Shown here: positions 57,098-64,000 of the stretch, in pieces | Position numbering within the stretch: position 1 is the first letter of the stretch | Layout of the letters: each line of letters opens with the position of its first letter | Assembly: GCA_944321085.1 (NCBI GenBank) | Contig: CALUJY010000012.1 | Span: 19,836 to 83,835, forward strand | From: an uncultured Barnesiella sp. | GTDB lineage: Bacteria; Bacteroidota; Bacteroidia; Bacteroidales; Barnesiellaceae_A | Direction of reading: 5' to 3' | Length of the DNA: 64,000 nt | Program-made: the position numbers and the translations under genes | The notes under the pieces: generated by a model | The model's database searches: none | Told to the model about the DNA's origin: nothing | The model's input: the letters and a program-made list of their open reading frames with translations, nothing else

Positions 57098-58615
57098 TTA
57101 GTCCTTAATCAAGTCTTTTCCTGTCATCTCGGCAGGTACGGGCAGCCCCATGATGTGCAACAACGACGGAGCGACATCAGCCAAGATACCGTTCTCGACA
57201 GTAACATGCTTATTCTCTGTTACATACACAAAAGGTACGGGGTTGAGAGAATGAGCGGTATTAGGCGTACCATCACCATTGAGTGCATGGTCGGCATTAC
57301 CGTGGTCGGCGATGATTATCACTTCATAGCCGGCAGCCTTGGCAGCCTCTACCGTCTCGTTAACACATTGGTCTACGGCCTTCACGGCTTTTTCTATGGC
57401 TTCATATATACCCGTATGCCCCACCATATCGCCGTTGGCATAGTTGACGACAATAAAGTCATACTTCTCGGAGCGAATAGCCTCTACCAACTTATCTTTC
57501 ACTTCGTAGGCACTCATCTCGGGTTTGAGATCATAAGTAGCTACCTTGGGTGAAGGCACCAACACACGTTCTTCACCCTCGAAAGGTTCTTCGCGACCAC
57601 CGTTGAAGAAGAATGTTACATGCGCATATTTCTCCGTCTCGGCAATGTGCAGCTGACGCATACCCTTAGAAGCAAGATATTCGCCCAGCGTGTTGACAAC
57701 ATTCTCTTTGTCGAAAAGGATATGTACGCCCTTGAATGAAGCATCGTATGGCGTCATGCAATAGTATTGCAATCCGGGTATGGTGTGCATACCTGCTTCG
57801 GGCATATCTTGTTGCGTCAGAACAATAGTAAGCTCTTTGGCGCGGTCGTTACGGTAATTGAAGAAGATGACTACATCGCCTTCTTTGATTGTACCATCGA
57901 ACGAAGCATTGACAATGGGCTTAATAAACTCATCGGTAACATCTTCGTCGTATGACTCTTGCATGGCAGCAACCATGTCGGTAGCTTTTTTACCCTCGCC
58001 ATTCACAAGCAGGTCATAAGCTATTTTTATGCGCTCCCAACGTTTGTCGCGGTCCATGGCATAGTAACGGCCTATGATAGAGGCTATCTTCCCGGCGCTG
58101 TGGGCGCAATGCTCTTGCAGCTCGGCAATGAAACCTTTTCCGCTACGCGGGTCGGTATCGCGACCGTCCATAAAGCAATGGATAAATGTATTTTCCAAGC
58201 CATATTCGCGAGAGATGTCGCAGAGCTTGAAAAGATGGTCGAGCGAACTGTGCACGCCGCCATTAGAGGTAAGCCCCATGAAGTGAATATTCTTCTTGTG
58301 GTCGCGGGCATAAGAGAATGCCGAAACTATTTCGGGATTTTTCAATATGGAATTATCAGCGCATGCGCGATTTATTTTCACCAAATCCTGATATACGACT
58401 CTGCCCGCACCGATGTTGAGGTGCCCTACCTCAGAGTTACCCATCTGACCATCGGGCAACCCCACATTTTCGCCACTTGCTTGCAGTTGCGAATGAGGAT
58501 AAGTAGCTGTAAGATAGTCCCAATATGGTGTAGGAGTGCAATAAATGGCATCGGCTTTCGAATGGTCGCCTATGCCCCAGCCGTCGAGAATCATCAATAG
58601 TGCTTTTTTACTCAT
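57098..58615 (-). CDS. gpmI: 2,3-bisphosphoglycerate-independent phosphoglycerate mutase
   Basis: The 505-residue alkaline-phosphatase-superfamily enzyme interconverts 3- and 2-phosphoglycerate using two Mn ions. [12 protein letters not shown] at the N-terminus supplies metal ligands, [20 protein letters not shown] carries the phosphorylated Ser, and [17 protein letters not shown] and [12 protein letters not shown] close the metal site. The length is standard. The promoter box TACCTTTG lies at 58661-58668 and a terminator follows. It acts just before enolase (31 kb) in glycolysis. Confidence 0.96.
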   Translation of the reverse strand: MSKKALLMILDGWGIGDHSKADAIYCTPTPYWDYLTATYPHSQLQASGENVGLPDGQMGNSEVGHLNIGAGRVVYQDLVKINRACADNSILKNPEIVSAFSYARDHKKNIHFMGLTSNGGVHSSLDHLFKLCDISREYGLENTFIHCFMDGRDTDPRSGKGFIAELQEHCAHSAGKIASIIGRYYAMDRDKRWERIKIAYDLLVNGEGKKATDMVAAMQESYDEDVTDEFIKPIVNASFDGTIKEGDVVIFFNYRNDRAKELTIVLTQQDMPEAGMHTIPGLQYYCMTPYDASFKGVHILFDKENVVNTLGEYLASKGMRQLHIAETEKYAHVTFFFNGGREEPFEGEERVLVPSPKVATYDLKPEMSAYEVKDKLVEAIRSEKYDFIVVNYANGDMVGHTGIYEAIEKAVKAVDQCVNETVEAAKAAGYEVIIIADHGNADHALNGDGTPNTAHSLNPVPFVYVTENKHVTVENGILADVAPSLLHIMGLPVPAEMTGKDLIKD

Positions 58616-58660
58616 AGTCTATAAATTTTGATGGTTATTAATACCTTGAAAATCCAAGTG

Positions 58661-58668
58661 CAAAGGTA
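58661..58668 (-). promoter_or_regulatory. -7 box for gpmI
   Basis: TACCTTTG on the minus strand, 46 bp before the gpmI start. Confidence 0.55.
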
Positions 58669-58729
58669 CTCATTTCGGCCGAAAACAGCCCCATATAACA
58701 GTAGGTTTTTGCACCTGTTTTATATCTCT

Positions 58730-58766
58730 TGCATACATCATATTTTCGCAAAATAAGATGTATGCA
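58730..58766. repeat. Perfect inverted repeat upstream of gpmI
   Basis: TGCATACATC (58730-58739) and GATGTATGCA (58757-58766) match exactly, with an inner ATTTT-CGC-AAAAT stem. It sits between the pfp hairpin and the gpmI promoter and could be an operator or cruciform. Confidence 0.7.
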
Positions 58767-58790
58767 GAAGCTATCGGGATATACCACACA

Positions 58791-58823
58791 AGGGTGCAGC
58801 GATTCAAAAATCGGCTGCACCCT
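58791..58823 (-). terminator. Hairpin after the PPi-phosphofructokinase gene
   Basis: AGGGTGCAGC (58791-58800) pairs perfectly with GCTGCACCCT (58814-58823), 35 bp beyond the stop on the minus strand. The following T-run is poor. Confidence 0.55.
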
Positions 58824-58857
58824 CGGAGGAGAAAATTATTCAGATTATTTCTTGACG

Positions 58858-60510
58858 TTACGCTTTGTATGAGCCTTGCTCCAATGCCAATGTAATGGTT
58901 GATTGGTCGCACACCTCGCTCGGGCCGAAGTATTGGATAGGTCCGGGATAGATATACGACGTTTCCTTAGCCCATTGGTCGCGATGAGCGGCAAAGTATT
59001 TGAAGGGCTCGCCTTTGAGATCGACCAATGCTTTTTGTATCACGGGCTTCATCTCGCCGTGGCGACGCTCCATATTCATCATCATGGTTACAGGAACACC
59101 GCCTGCTATCCATTCCGATGCAGGATGTGTGGTATTGCGCACGCTGGCCATATAGCCGGTCTTGCCCTCGCCTATGAGCAACGAAGCCGTATAACCGAGT
59201 GAATAGCAATAGTCGGCATCGAAGTTCGACGGAGCAGCGCAACGGCCTTCGTAACCGAAGAAGTGGTATTGCGTGGCAAACTTGCCATTATACTTACCGC
59301 CTTCTTTCATGTATGCCAATTTGCGGGCTACCATCTCGCCGAGGAGTTTCTCGGTCTCGATGAGCGAAACTTGTACGTTTCCGTGAGGGTCGCGGTCGAG
59401 TGTAAGCTGACGTGCAACGCCCTCGGGGAGGCTGGCATATATAGCGGCATTCTCGGGCGAGATGTGCTCAATGATATACTTGATTTGCTCGTTTTGCGGA
59501 ACAGCGGCATATTCGTCGGCATGCAGGGCGAGGAAATCGTTGAGCTCGCTGATGAGACGCTTCATGGCAGGAATAAACTCGATAAGACCCTCGGGGATGA
59601 TGACCGTACCGAAGTTGTGTCCTTCGGCGGCACGAGCTGCCACTACGTTAGCAATATAGTTTACGATGCCATCGAGCGTCATTTGCTTCTCTTCCACCTC
59701 TTCCGAGATAAGACATACGTTAGGCTGTGTTTGCAGCGCACATTCGAGTGCAATGTGCGAAGCCGAACGTCCCATCACTTTTATGAAGTGCCAATATTTC
59801 TGTGCCGAGTTACAGTCGCGCTCTATGTTACCGATTACTTCGCTATATACCTTGCAAGCGGTATCGAAACCGAACGAGGTTTCTATCATTTCATTTTTCA
59901 AGTCTCCGTCGATGGTCTTAGGGCAACCTATCACTTGTATGCCTGCACCTATTTGTTTGTAGTACTCGGCAAGTACGCAGGCGTTTGTATTGGAGTCGTC
60001 ACCGCCTATGATTACCAAAGCCGTGATGCCCAACTGACGCAGGATTTCCAAACCGCTGTCGAACTGTGCTTTTGTTTCGAGTTTAGTACGTCCCGAACCG
60101 ATGATGTCGAAACCGCCCGTATTGCGGTATTCATCGATAATATCGGACGTGAGCTCCATATACTTATGCTCTATGAGACCGGCAGGGCCAAGGAGGAAAC
60201 CAAACAGACGGCTGGCAGGATTCATCGCTTTCAACCCGTCGAACAAGCCCGATATAACGTTATGCCCGCCGGGAGCTTGTCCGCCCGACAAGATAACACC
60301 TACATTAATGGCCGGATACTCGCGAGCTTCGCCTTTCTCGAAGCGCAAAACAGGCATCCCATAGGTATTCGGGAAAAGTTCGGCAATTTCCTTTTGGTTA
60401 GCAACCGACTGTGTAGCGGCACCCTCGGTGCAACGCACTCCACCTTTTATTGCATCGGGCAACTTGGGAAGGTACGATGCCCGCGCAATTTGTAAAGCAC
60501 TCTTTTTCAT
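58858..60510 (-). CDS. pfp: Pyrophosphate-dependent 6-phosphofructokinase (long form)
   Basis: The 550-residue enzyme is of the long, plant/spirochaete-like PPi type. [19 protein letters not shown] (about residue 72) and [20 protein letters not shown] (about 168) carry the GGDDS motif, where the second Asp replaces the Gly of ATP-type kinases and selects for pyrophosphate. [12 protein letters not shown] is the substrate site. It interconverts fructose 6-phosphate and fructose 1,6-bisphosphate reversibly with PPi. The window also encodes an ATP-type kinase at 3190-4170. A -7 box TAAATTTG lies at 60560-60567. Confidence 0.95.
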   Translation of the reverse strand: MKKSALQIARASYLPKLPDAIKGGVRCTEGAATQSVANQKEIAELFPNTYGMPVLRFEKGEAREYPAINVGVILSGGQAPGGHNVISGLFDGLKAMNPASRLFGFLLGPAGLIEHKYMELTSDIIDEYRNTGGFDIIGSGRTKLETKAQFDSGLEILRQLGITALVIIGGDDSNTNACVLAEYYKQIGAGIQVIGCPKTIDGDLKNEMIETSFGFDTACKVYSEVIGNIERDCNSAQKYWHFIKVMGRSASHIALECALQTQPNVCLISEEVEEKQMTLDGIVNYIANVVAARAAEGHNFGTVIIPEGLIEFIPAMKRLISELNDFLALHADEYAAVPQNEQIKYIIEHISPENAAIYASLPEGVARQLTLDRDPHGNVQVSLIETEKLLGEMVARKLAYMKEGGKYNGKFATQYHFFGYEGRCAAPSNFDADYCYSLGYTASLLIGEGKTGYMASVRNTTHPASEWIAGGVPVTMMMNMERRHGEMKPVIQKALVDLKGEPFKYFAAHRDQWAKETSYIYPGPIQYFGPSEVCDQSTITLALEQGSYKA

Positions 60511-60559
60511 CCTAATACGCTTTCTTTTTTTACTTAAAATGAATACTTCGTTTTGTCTG

Positions 60560-60567
60560 CAAATTTA
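60560..60567 (-). promoter_or_regulatory. -7 box for pfp
   Basis: TAAATTTG on the minus strand, 50 bp before the start codon at 60510. Confidence 0.5.
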
Positions 60568-60661
60568 TCGTTTTATTCTCAAAATAGCAACAGAGCATAC
60601 GCTAAAAAGAAAAAATAACATAACGATTAATACTTTAAGCCATAGATGGTAAGAATTGATA

Positions 60662-60691
60662 TTGCCATAAAAAGAAAAAAGCGTAACTTTG
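60662..60691 (+). promoter_or_regulatory. Promoter of the NifU-like/GGGtGRT pair
   Basis: TTG (60662-60664) and TAACTTTG (60684-60691) are 19 bp apart. The leader would be about 70 nt. Confidence 0.7.
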
Positions 60692-60765
60692 CACCCGAAA
60701 AAGCGTATAGCATGACTTGCGCTGCCGAAACTTTACACTCATATATAACATAAAAGAATTAAGTT

Positions 60766-61467
60766 ATGGTTTATTCACATGAAGTAGAACACATGTGTGT
60801 TGTGAAAAAAGGACCGAATCATGGTCCTGCCCCTATTCCCGAAGAGGGTCGTTGGGTGAAAGCTAAAGAAGTAGTAGATATTTCGGGCTTGACACACGGC
60901 GTGGGCTGGTGCGCACCCCAACAAGGAGCTTGCAAACTGACGCTCAACGTAAAGAACGGTGTGATACAAGAAGCCCTTGTAGAGACTATCGGATGCTCGG
61001 GTATGACCCACTCGGCCGCCATGGCATCTGAAATACTTCCGGGTAAAACTATTCTCGAAGCCTTGAATACCGACCTCGTATGCGACGCCATCAATACGGC
61101 TATGCGCGAGTTGTTCCTGCAAATCGCTTACGGACGTACACAATCGGCTTTCAGCGAAGGTGGTTTGATGATAGGCGCCGGCCTCGAAGACCTCGGCAAA
61201 GGTTTGCGCAGCCAAGTAGGTACCATGTACGGCACGCTGGCCAAAGGCCCCCGCTATCTCGAAATGGCCGAAGGCTATTGCAAGCGCGTCGCTTTGGACA
61301 AAAATGACGAAATCATAGGCTATGAATTTGTACACCTTGGCAAATTCATGGATATGGTGAAGAAAGGCGAAGACGCCAACGAAGCATTGAAGAAAGCTAC
61401 CGGTACATACGGTCGTTTCTCGGCCGAGCAAGGTGCAGTAAAATATATCGACCCACGCCAAGAATAA
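60766..61467 (+). CDS. NifU/IscU-like iron-sulfur scaffold homologue
   Basis: The 233-residue protein has the IscU/NifU N-terminal fold with the segment ALVETIGCSGMTHSAAMASE. Cysteines C11, C49, C56, C77 and C106 could hold a cluster; the spacing of C49, C77 and C106 is compatible with IscU ligands, though I cannot align them here. No SUF or ISC partners are nearby. Instead, a GGGtGRT protein gene starts 18 bp downstream, an arrangement known from many anaerobes. A cluster-delivery role for that partner is inference. The start ATG at 60766 follows a full promoter. Confidence 0.85.
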   Translation: MVYSHEVEHMCVVKKGPNHGPAPIPEEGRWVKAKEVVDISGLTHGVGWCAPQQGACKLTLNVKNGVIQEALVETIGCSGMTHSAAMASEILPGKTILEALNTDLVCDAINTAMRELFLQIAYGRTQSAFSEGGLMIGAGLEDLGKGLRSQVGTMYGTLAKGPRYLEMAEGYCKRVALDKNDEIIGYEFVHLGKFMDMVKKGEDANEALKKATGTYGRFSAEQGAVKYIDPRQE

Positions 61468-61485
61468 TATAAGGAGGAAGCAACT

Positions 61486-62496
61486 ATGATTAGAGAAGTA
61501 AAATTTGAAAGCCAAGACCGTCGCATCAAGCAAATACTTGAAGCCTTGAATGCAAACGGCATCAAAGATATAGAAGAGGCTAACGCTATCTGCGAATCAT
61601 ACGGTCTCGACCCTTATAAGACGTGCGAAGAGACACAACCTATCTGCTTCGAGAATGCCAAGTGGGCATACGTAGTAGGTTGCGCCATCGCCTTAAAAAA
61701 AGGTTGCAAATCGGCTGCCGACGCTGCCGAGGCCATAGGTATCGGTCTGCAAGCATTCTGCATTCCCGGCTCTGTTGCCGACGACCGCAAGGTAGGTTTG
61801 GGACACGGTAATTTGGCAGCCCGTCTGTTGCGCGAAGAGACAAAATGCTTTGCTTTCCTCGCCGGTCACGAGTCGTTCGCCGCTGCCGAAGGCGCCATCA
61901 AGATTGCCGCCAAAGCCGACAAGGTACGCAAAGAACCGCTTCGTTGCATCCTCAACGGACTGGGCAAAGATGCTGCACAAATCATTTCACGTATCAACGG
62001 TTTCACCTACGTACAAACCCAATTCGACTACGCCACAGGCGAGTTGAAAGTGGTTCGCGAAATACCCTACTCTGAGGGCGAACGCGCCAAAGTACGCTGC
62101 TATGGCGCCGACGACGTACGCGAAGGTGTAGCTATCATGTGGAAAGAGGGCGTAGATGTATCTATCACGGGTAACTCTACCAACCCTACCCGCTTCCAAC
62201 ACCCCGTTGCAGGTACTTACAAAAAAGAGTGCTACGAGCGCGGCAAGAAGTATTTCTCGGTAGCTTCGGGTGGTGGTACAGGCCGTACCCTGCACCCCGA
62301 TAACATGGCCGCCGGCCCCGCTTCTTACGGTATGACCGACACCATGGGTCGTATGCATAGCGACGCCCAATTCGCCGGTTCTTCATCTGTACCCGCTCAC
62401 GTAGAAATGATGGGCTTCCTCGGTATCGGTAACAACCCGATGGTAGGTTGCACCGTAGCTTGCGCCGTTGACGTGGCTACTGCTTTAAATAAGTAA
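61486..62496 (+). CDS. GGGtGRT protein (function unknown)
   Basis: The 336-residue protein carries the motif that names its family, VASGGGTGRTLHPDNMAAGP (about residues 260-280). Many cysteines lie in the first 95 residues (C36, C47, C54, C66, C74, C92) and more near the end (VGCTVACAVDVATAL). Other blocks are FAFLAGHESFAAAEGAIKIA and ISITGNSTNPTRFQHP-like VSITGNSTNPTRFQHPVAG. The family is found in anaerobes, usually beside a NifU-like scaffold as here (18 bp away, with a GGAGG site before the ATG). It is probably a cluster-dependent enzyme, but no reaction is known to me. Confidence 0.88.
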   Translation: MIREVKFESQDRRIKQILEALNANGIKDIEEANAICESYGLDPYKTCEETQPICFENAKWAYVVGCAIALKKGCKSAADAAEAIGIGLQAFCIPGSVADDRKVGLGHGNLAARLLREETKCFAFLAGHESFAAAEGAIKIAAKADKVRKEPLRCILNGLGKDAAQIISRINGFTYVQTQFDYATGELKVVREIPYSEGERAKVRCYGADDVREGVAIMWKEGVDVSITGNSTNPTRFQHPVAGTYKKECYERGKKYFSVASGGGTGRTLHPDNMAAGPASYGMTDTMGRMHSDAQFAGSSSVPAHVEMMGFLGIGNNPMVGCTVACAVDVATALNK

Positions 62497-62517
62497 TATA
62501 TACTTAATCAAGATAAC

Positions 62518-62553
62518 AAATCCCTGTAACTCGATGAGTTATGGGGATTTTTA
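62518..62553 (+). terminator. Terminator of the NifU-like/GGGtGRT operon
   Basis: AAATCCCTGTAACTC (62519-62533) pairs with GAGTTATGGGGATTT (62536-62550) with minor mismatches and is followed by a T-rich run, 22 bp after the stop. Confidence 0.8.
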
Positions 62554-62624
62554 TTTTATCTCTATTTCAAGGAAGATGGACTATTACTTTTTGTTTGCCG
62601 TTCTTATAATAAAAAGTTGTGAGT

Positions 62625-62672
62625 ATTTTGCGACCAGTTTGTGACCATTTTTTTCAAAAGTGGTCGCAAAAT
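62625..62672. repeat. Perfect 12-bp inverted repeat, possible recombination site
   Basis: ATTTTGCGACCA (62625-62636) and TGGTCGCAAAAT (62661-62672) are exact complements 24 bp apart. A partial direct copy TTTGTGACCA lies in the spacer. It stands at the change to AT-rich sequence. No integrase is encoded within the window. Confidence 0.8.
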
Positions 62673-62904
62673 TCAATTCATCTATCTATTACACAGAAAG
62701 ATATACTACATTAACATAATAAAATATTCAATCCTTCTTGCTACGTGAAAATAGAAAGCACCTATTGAAATCACAATCTGAGCATATGGGGAAAGATGCA
62801 CTCTATTAACCAATAAACAAAGAATAAGAGAGTGTCAAAATTATTAATACCATCATATTATAATAATTGTCAATACATAAAATATCAACAAATATCATAA
62901 ATTA

Positions 62905-63678
62905 TCAAAAAGGGTAAAATCTATCTGGTGATGAAGAGGGTATTTCTTGCGTTAGGTCAAAAAGTTCTATATGATTTAATATAAACTCTTCGCCTTGAGC
63001 CGTAAGATGACACGCCGCATATGATTCTCCATCATAATCATTGGATTGATAACTAGATTCAATGAATCCTTTCTTTTGCAATAGCCTAAATGCTATACTT
63101 GTTGCAGTATCAGTGAATCCAACTCGCTCCATTTTTTCAGATAGCCAATTTATTGAAGAATACTGATTATCCATTTTTTGATCACCTATTATAAATGCTA
63201 ATAATGTACTTTCATATGGCTTTAACCCATTAATATCTTGTAAAGGGGATTCAAGAATACGTTCTTGTGTTTTTATATCATTCTTGAACGCATTAATCTT
63301 AGACACTATATCAGTTTTTAACTGATTAAAGTCTGTCGGAGATTCTGTTTTATACTGGATAATATGTTTATGACTGATATCAAACGGGAAATGCTCTCGT
63401 TTGCCAAACTCACACGTCATCACAACATTTTTTCCTATTGCAAAGGCATAACCTAGTTCATACCAAATATTGGGGTTATCAGAAGAAATATCAGCAAAAC
63501 ATAGTTCAGACTCCTTAATACCTCGCTCAATTTCTTCAATTAAGTTCTTAGCCCCAGGATTAAGATCAACTCGCATAGGTATTAATCCTGCTTCAGTAAT
63601 AGCTGGCGAATAAACATCGCTAAACCTTTTTAAGTATGGTTCTTTAAATGGTTGTATTACAAAACAATTTCTTGACAT
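62905..63678 (-). CDS. Nucleoside 2-deoxyribosyltransferase/TIR-like protein with winged-helix tail
   Basis: The 257-residue protein has an N-terminal Rossmann-like domain (about 1-115) of the deoxyribosyltransferase/TIR-like group: NCFVIQPFKEPY, FADISSDNPNIWYELGYAFA with D63 and E74 as likely active-site residues, and HFPFDISHKHIIQY. A middle helical part and a C-terminal winged-helix-like region (about 160-245: STLLAFIIGDQ, FRLLQKKGFIESSY, CHLTAQGEEFI) follow. Similar fusions occur in defence islands, where the first domain cleaves nucleotides or NAD+; that role here is inference. The gene is strongly AT-rich compared with its neighbours. A -7 box TATCTTTG is at 63698-63705. Confidence 0.75.
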   Translation of the reverse strand: MSRNCFVIQPFKEPYLKRFSDVYSPAITEAGLIPMRVDLNPGAKNLIEEIERGIKESELCFADISSDNPNIWYELGYAFAIGKNVVMTCEFGKREHFPFDISHKHIIQYKTESPTDFNQLKTDIVSKINAFKNDIKTQERILESPLQDINGLKPYESTLLAFIIGDQKMDNQYSSINWLSEKMERVGFTDTATSIAFRLLQKKGFIESSYQSNDYDGESYAACHLTAQGEEFILNHIELFDLTQEIPSSSPDRFYPF

Positions 63679-63697
63679 AAAAATTTTATTTTAAAAA

Positions 63698-63705
63698 CAA
63701 AGATA
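63698..63705 (-). promoter_or_regulatory. -7 box for the deoxyribosyltransferase-like gene
   Basis: TATCTTTG on the minus strand, 20 bp before the start codon at 63678. Confidence 0.5.
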
Positions 63706-63927
63706 ATAAAATCTTATTAATCTACTAATTTATGTAGCATATCCTAATTGCACTTACAACTCCATACCATGATTTTTAGCCAAAGTTCACAAACTGTACC
63801 CCAACATGCATGGGTAGCAATAATTTAACAGGCATTTCAATTAAGGGCTATCGCACTACTCCAATTCATTATTGTCCTATACACATCATACCATATAGAA
63901 CTTATTTTTTATTTAATTATAACCACT

Positions 63928-64000
63928 ACTGTCCCGTAAAAGTGGATAAATAGTTCTTTGAAATTATTGAAATATAGCCAATTACACGGTTTTTTGAAAT
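63928..64000 (+). mobile_element. Possible left end of an insertion sequence
   Basis: ACTGTCCCGTAAAAGTGG starting at 63928 resembles the terminal sequences of some Bacteroidota insertion sequences as I remember them, and 72 bp of non-coding lead follow to the window edge. No transposase codons are visible, so this is a weak call. Confidence 0.25.

Larger units (their letters stand above)
62497..62904. other. 408-bp AT-rich intergenic region
   Basis: After the terminator the base composition drops sharply to AT-rich sequence unlike the region to the left. It holds the inverted repeat at 62625-62672 and no supported gene; it probably marks the edge of acquired DNA. Confidence 0.55.
63679..64000. 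other. 322-bp AT-rich end region
   Basis: Apart from the -7 box and the possible insertion-sequence end at 63928, I see no gene, tRNA or terminator here. Confidence 0.5.

Noticed and set aside
59263..60495. 410-codon plus-strand frame opposite the PPi-phosphofructokinase
   Set aside because: The minus-strand frame contains every catalytic motif; the opposite frame is a composition effect.

Overview
The window looks like a chromosome segment of a Bacteroidota bacterium, most likely of the order Bacteroidales. The evidence is the repeated -7 box TAnnTTTG, several times with TTG 19-21 bp upstream, ahead of genes on both strands. It is supported by a short (286 aa) primary sigma factor, S16 with an Ala/Glu-rich tail, secreted proteins with type IX-like C-terminal domains, paired short chromate transporters, the DUF3822-rsmD pair, and the glycogen debranching enzyme / GT4 / GH57 cluster. 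Species cannot be fixed from the sequence; Barnesiella/Coprobacter-like organisms are a guess.

Layout. 1-6.6 kb, minus strand: aspS (cut by the window edge), cdsA, an operon pfkA-lipoprotein-DNA polymerase III delta', and DUF4924-prfC. 6.7-9.2 kb, plus strand: two half-size chromate transporters and folC. 9.2-18.9 kb: MerR regulator and M23 peptidase (minus), alaS (plus), phosphoglucomutase, a C69 dipeptidase and a second M23 peptidase (minus). 18.9-29.1 kb is more accessory: an 83-bp tandem repeat, a large secreted protein divergent from a TPR/membrane/HTH regulator, a YoeB toxin-antitoxin pair, rsmD-DUF3822 divergent from a RecD-like helicase, and a cyclophilin-like lipoprotein with an alpha/beta hydrolase. 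29.5-41.8 kb: MATE pump, enolase, HTH/membrane pair, M13 peptidase, ABC-F, DEAD-box helicase, HtrA and the primary sigma factor. 42-46.3 kb: two overlapping secreted M6-type metalloproteases. 46.5-54.9 kb: Crp/Fnr regulator, MarC, the glycogen cluster, uridine phosphorylase-HIT, and rpsP. 55-62.5 kb: transglutaminase-like protein, DUF3109, gpmI, PPi-dependent phosphofructokinase, then a NifU-like scaffold with a GGGtGRT protein. 62.6-64 kb is AT-rich and looks acquired: a perfect 12-bp inverted repeat, a deoxyribosyltransferase/TIR-like protein with a winged-helix tail, and possibly the end of an insertion sequence.

How the genes work together. Central carbon metabolism is well represented: phosphoglucomutase, ATP- and PPi-dependent phosphofructokinases, cofactor-independent phosphoglycerate mutase and enolase, next to intracellular alpha-glucan storage and turnover. 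A second theme is the envelope: CDP-diacylglycerol synthesis, two M23 peptidases, HtrA, M13, C69 and M6 peptidases and probable type IX cargo. No tRNA, rRNA or CRISPR array was seen. The least explained items are the NifU-like/GGGtGRT pair, the secreted protein with its divergent regulator and CGGGGGACA repeats, the structured repeat after rpoD, the perfect inverted repeat inside the cyclophilin-like lipoprotein gene, and the AT-rich right end.
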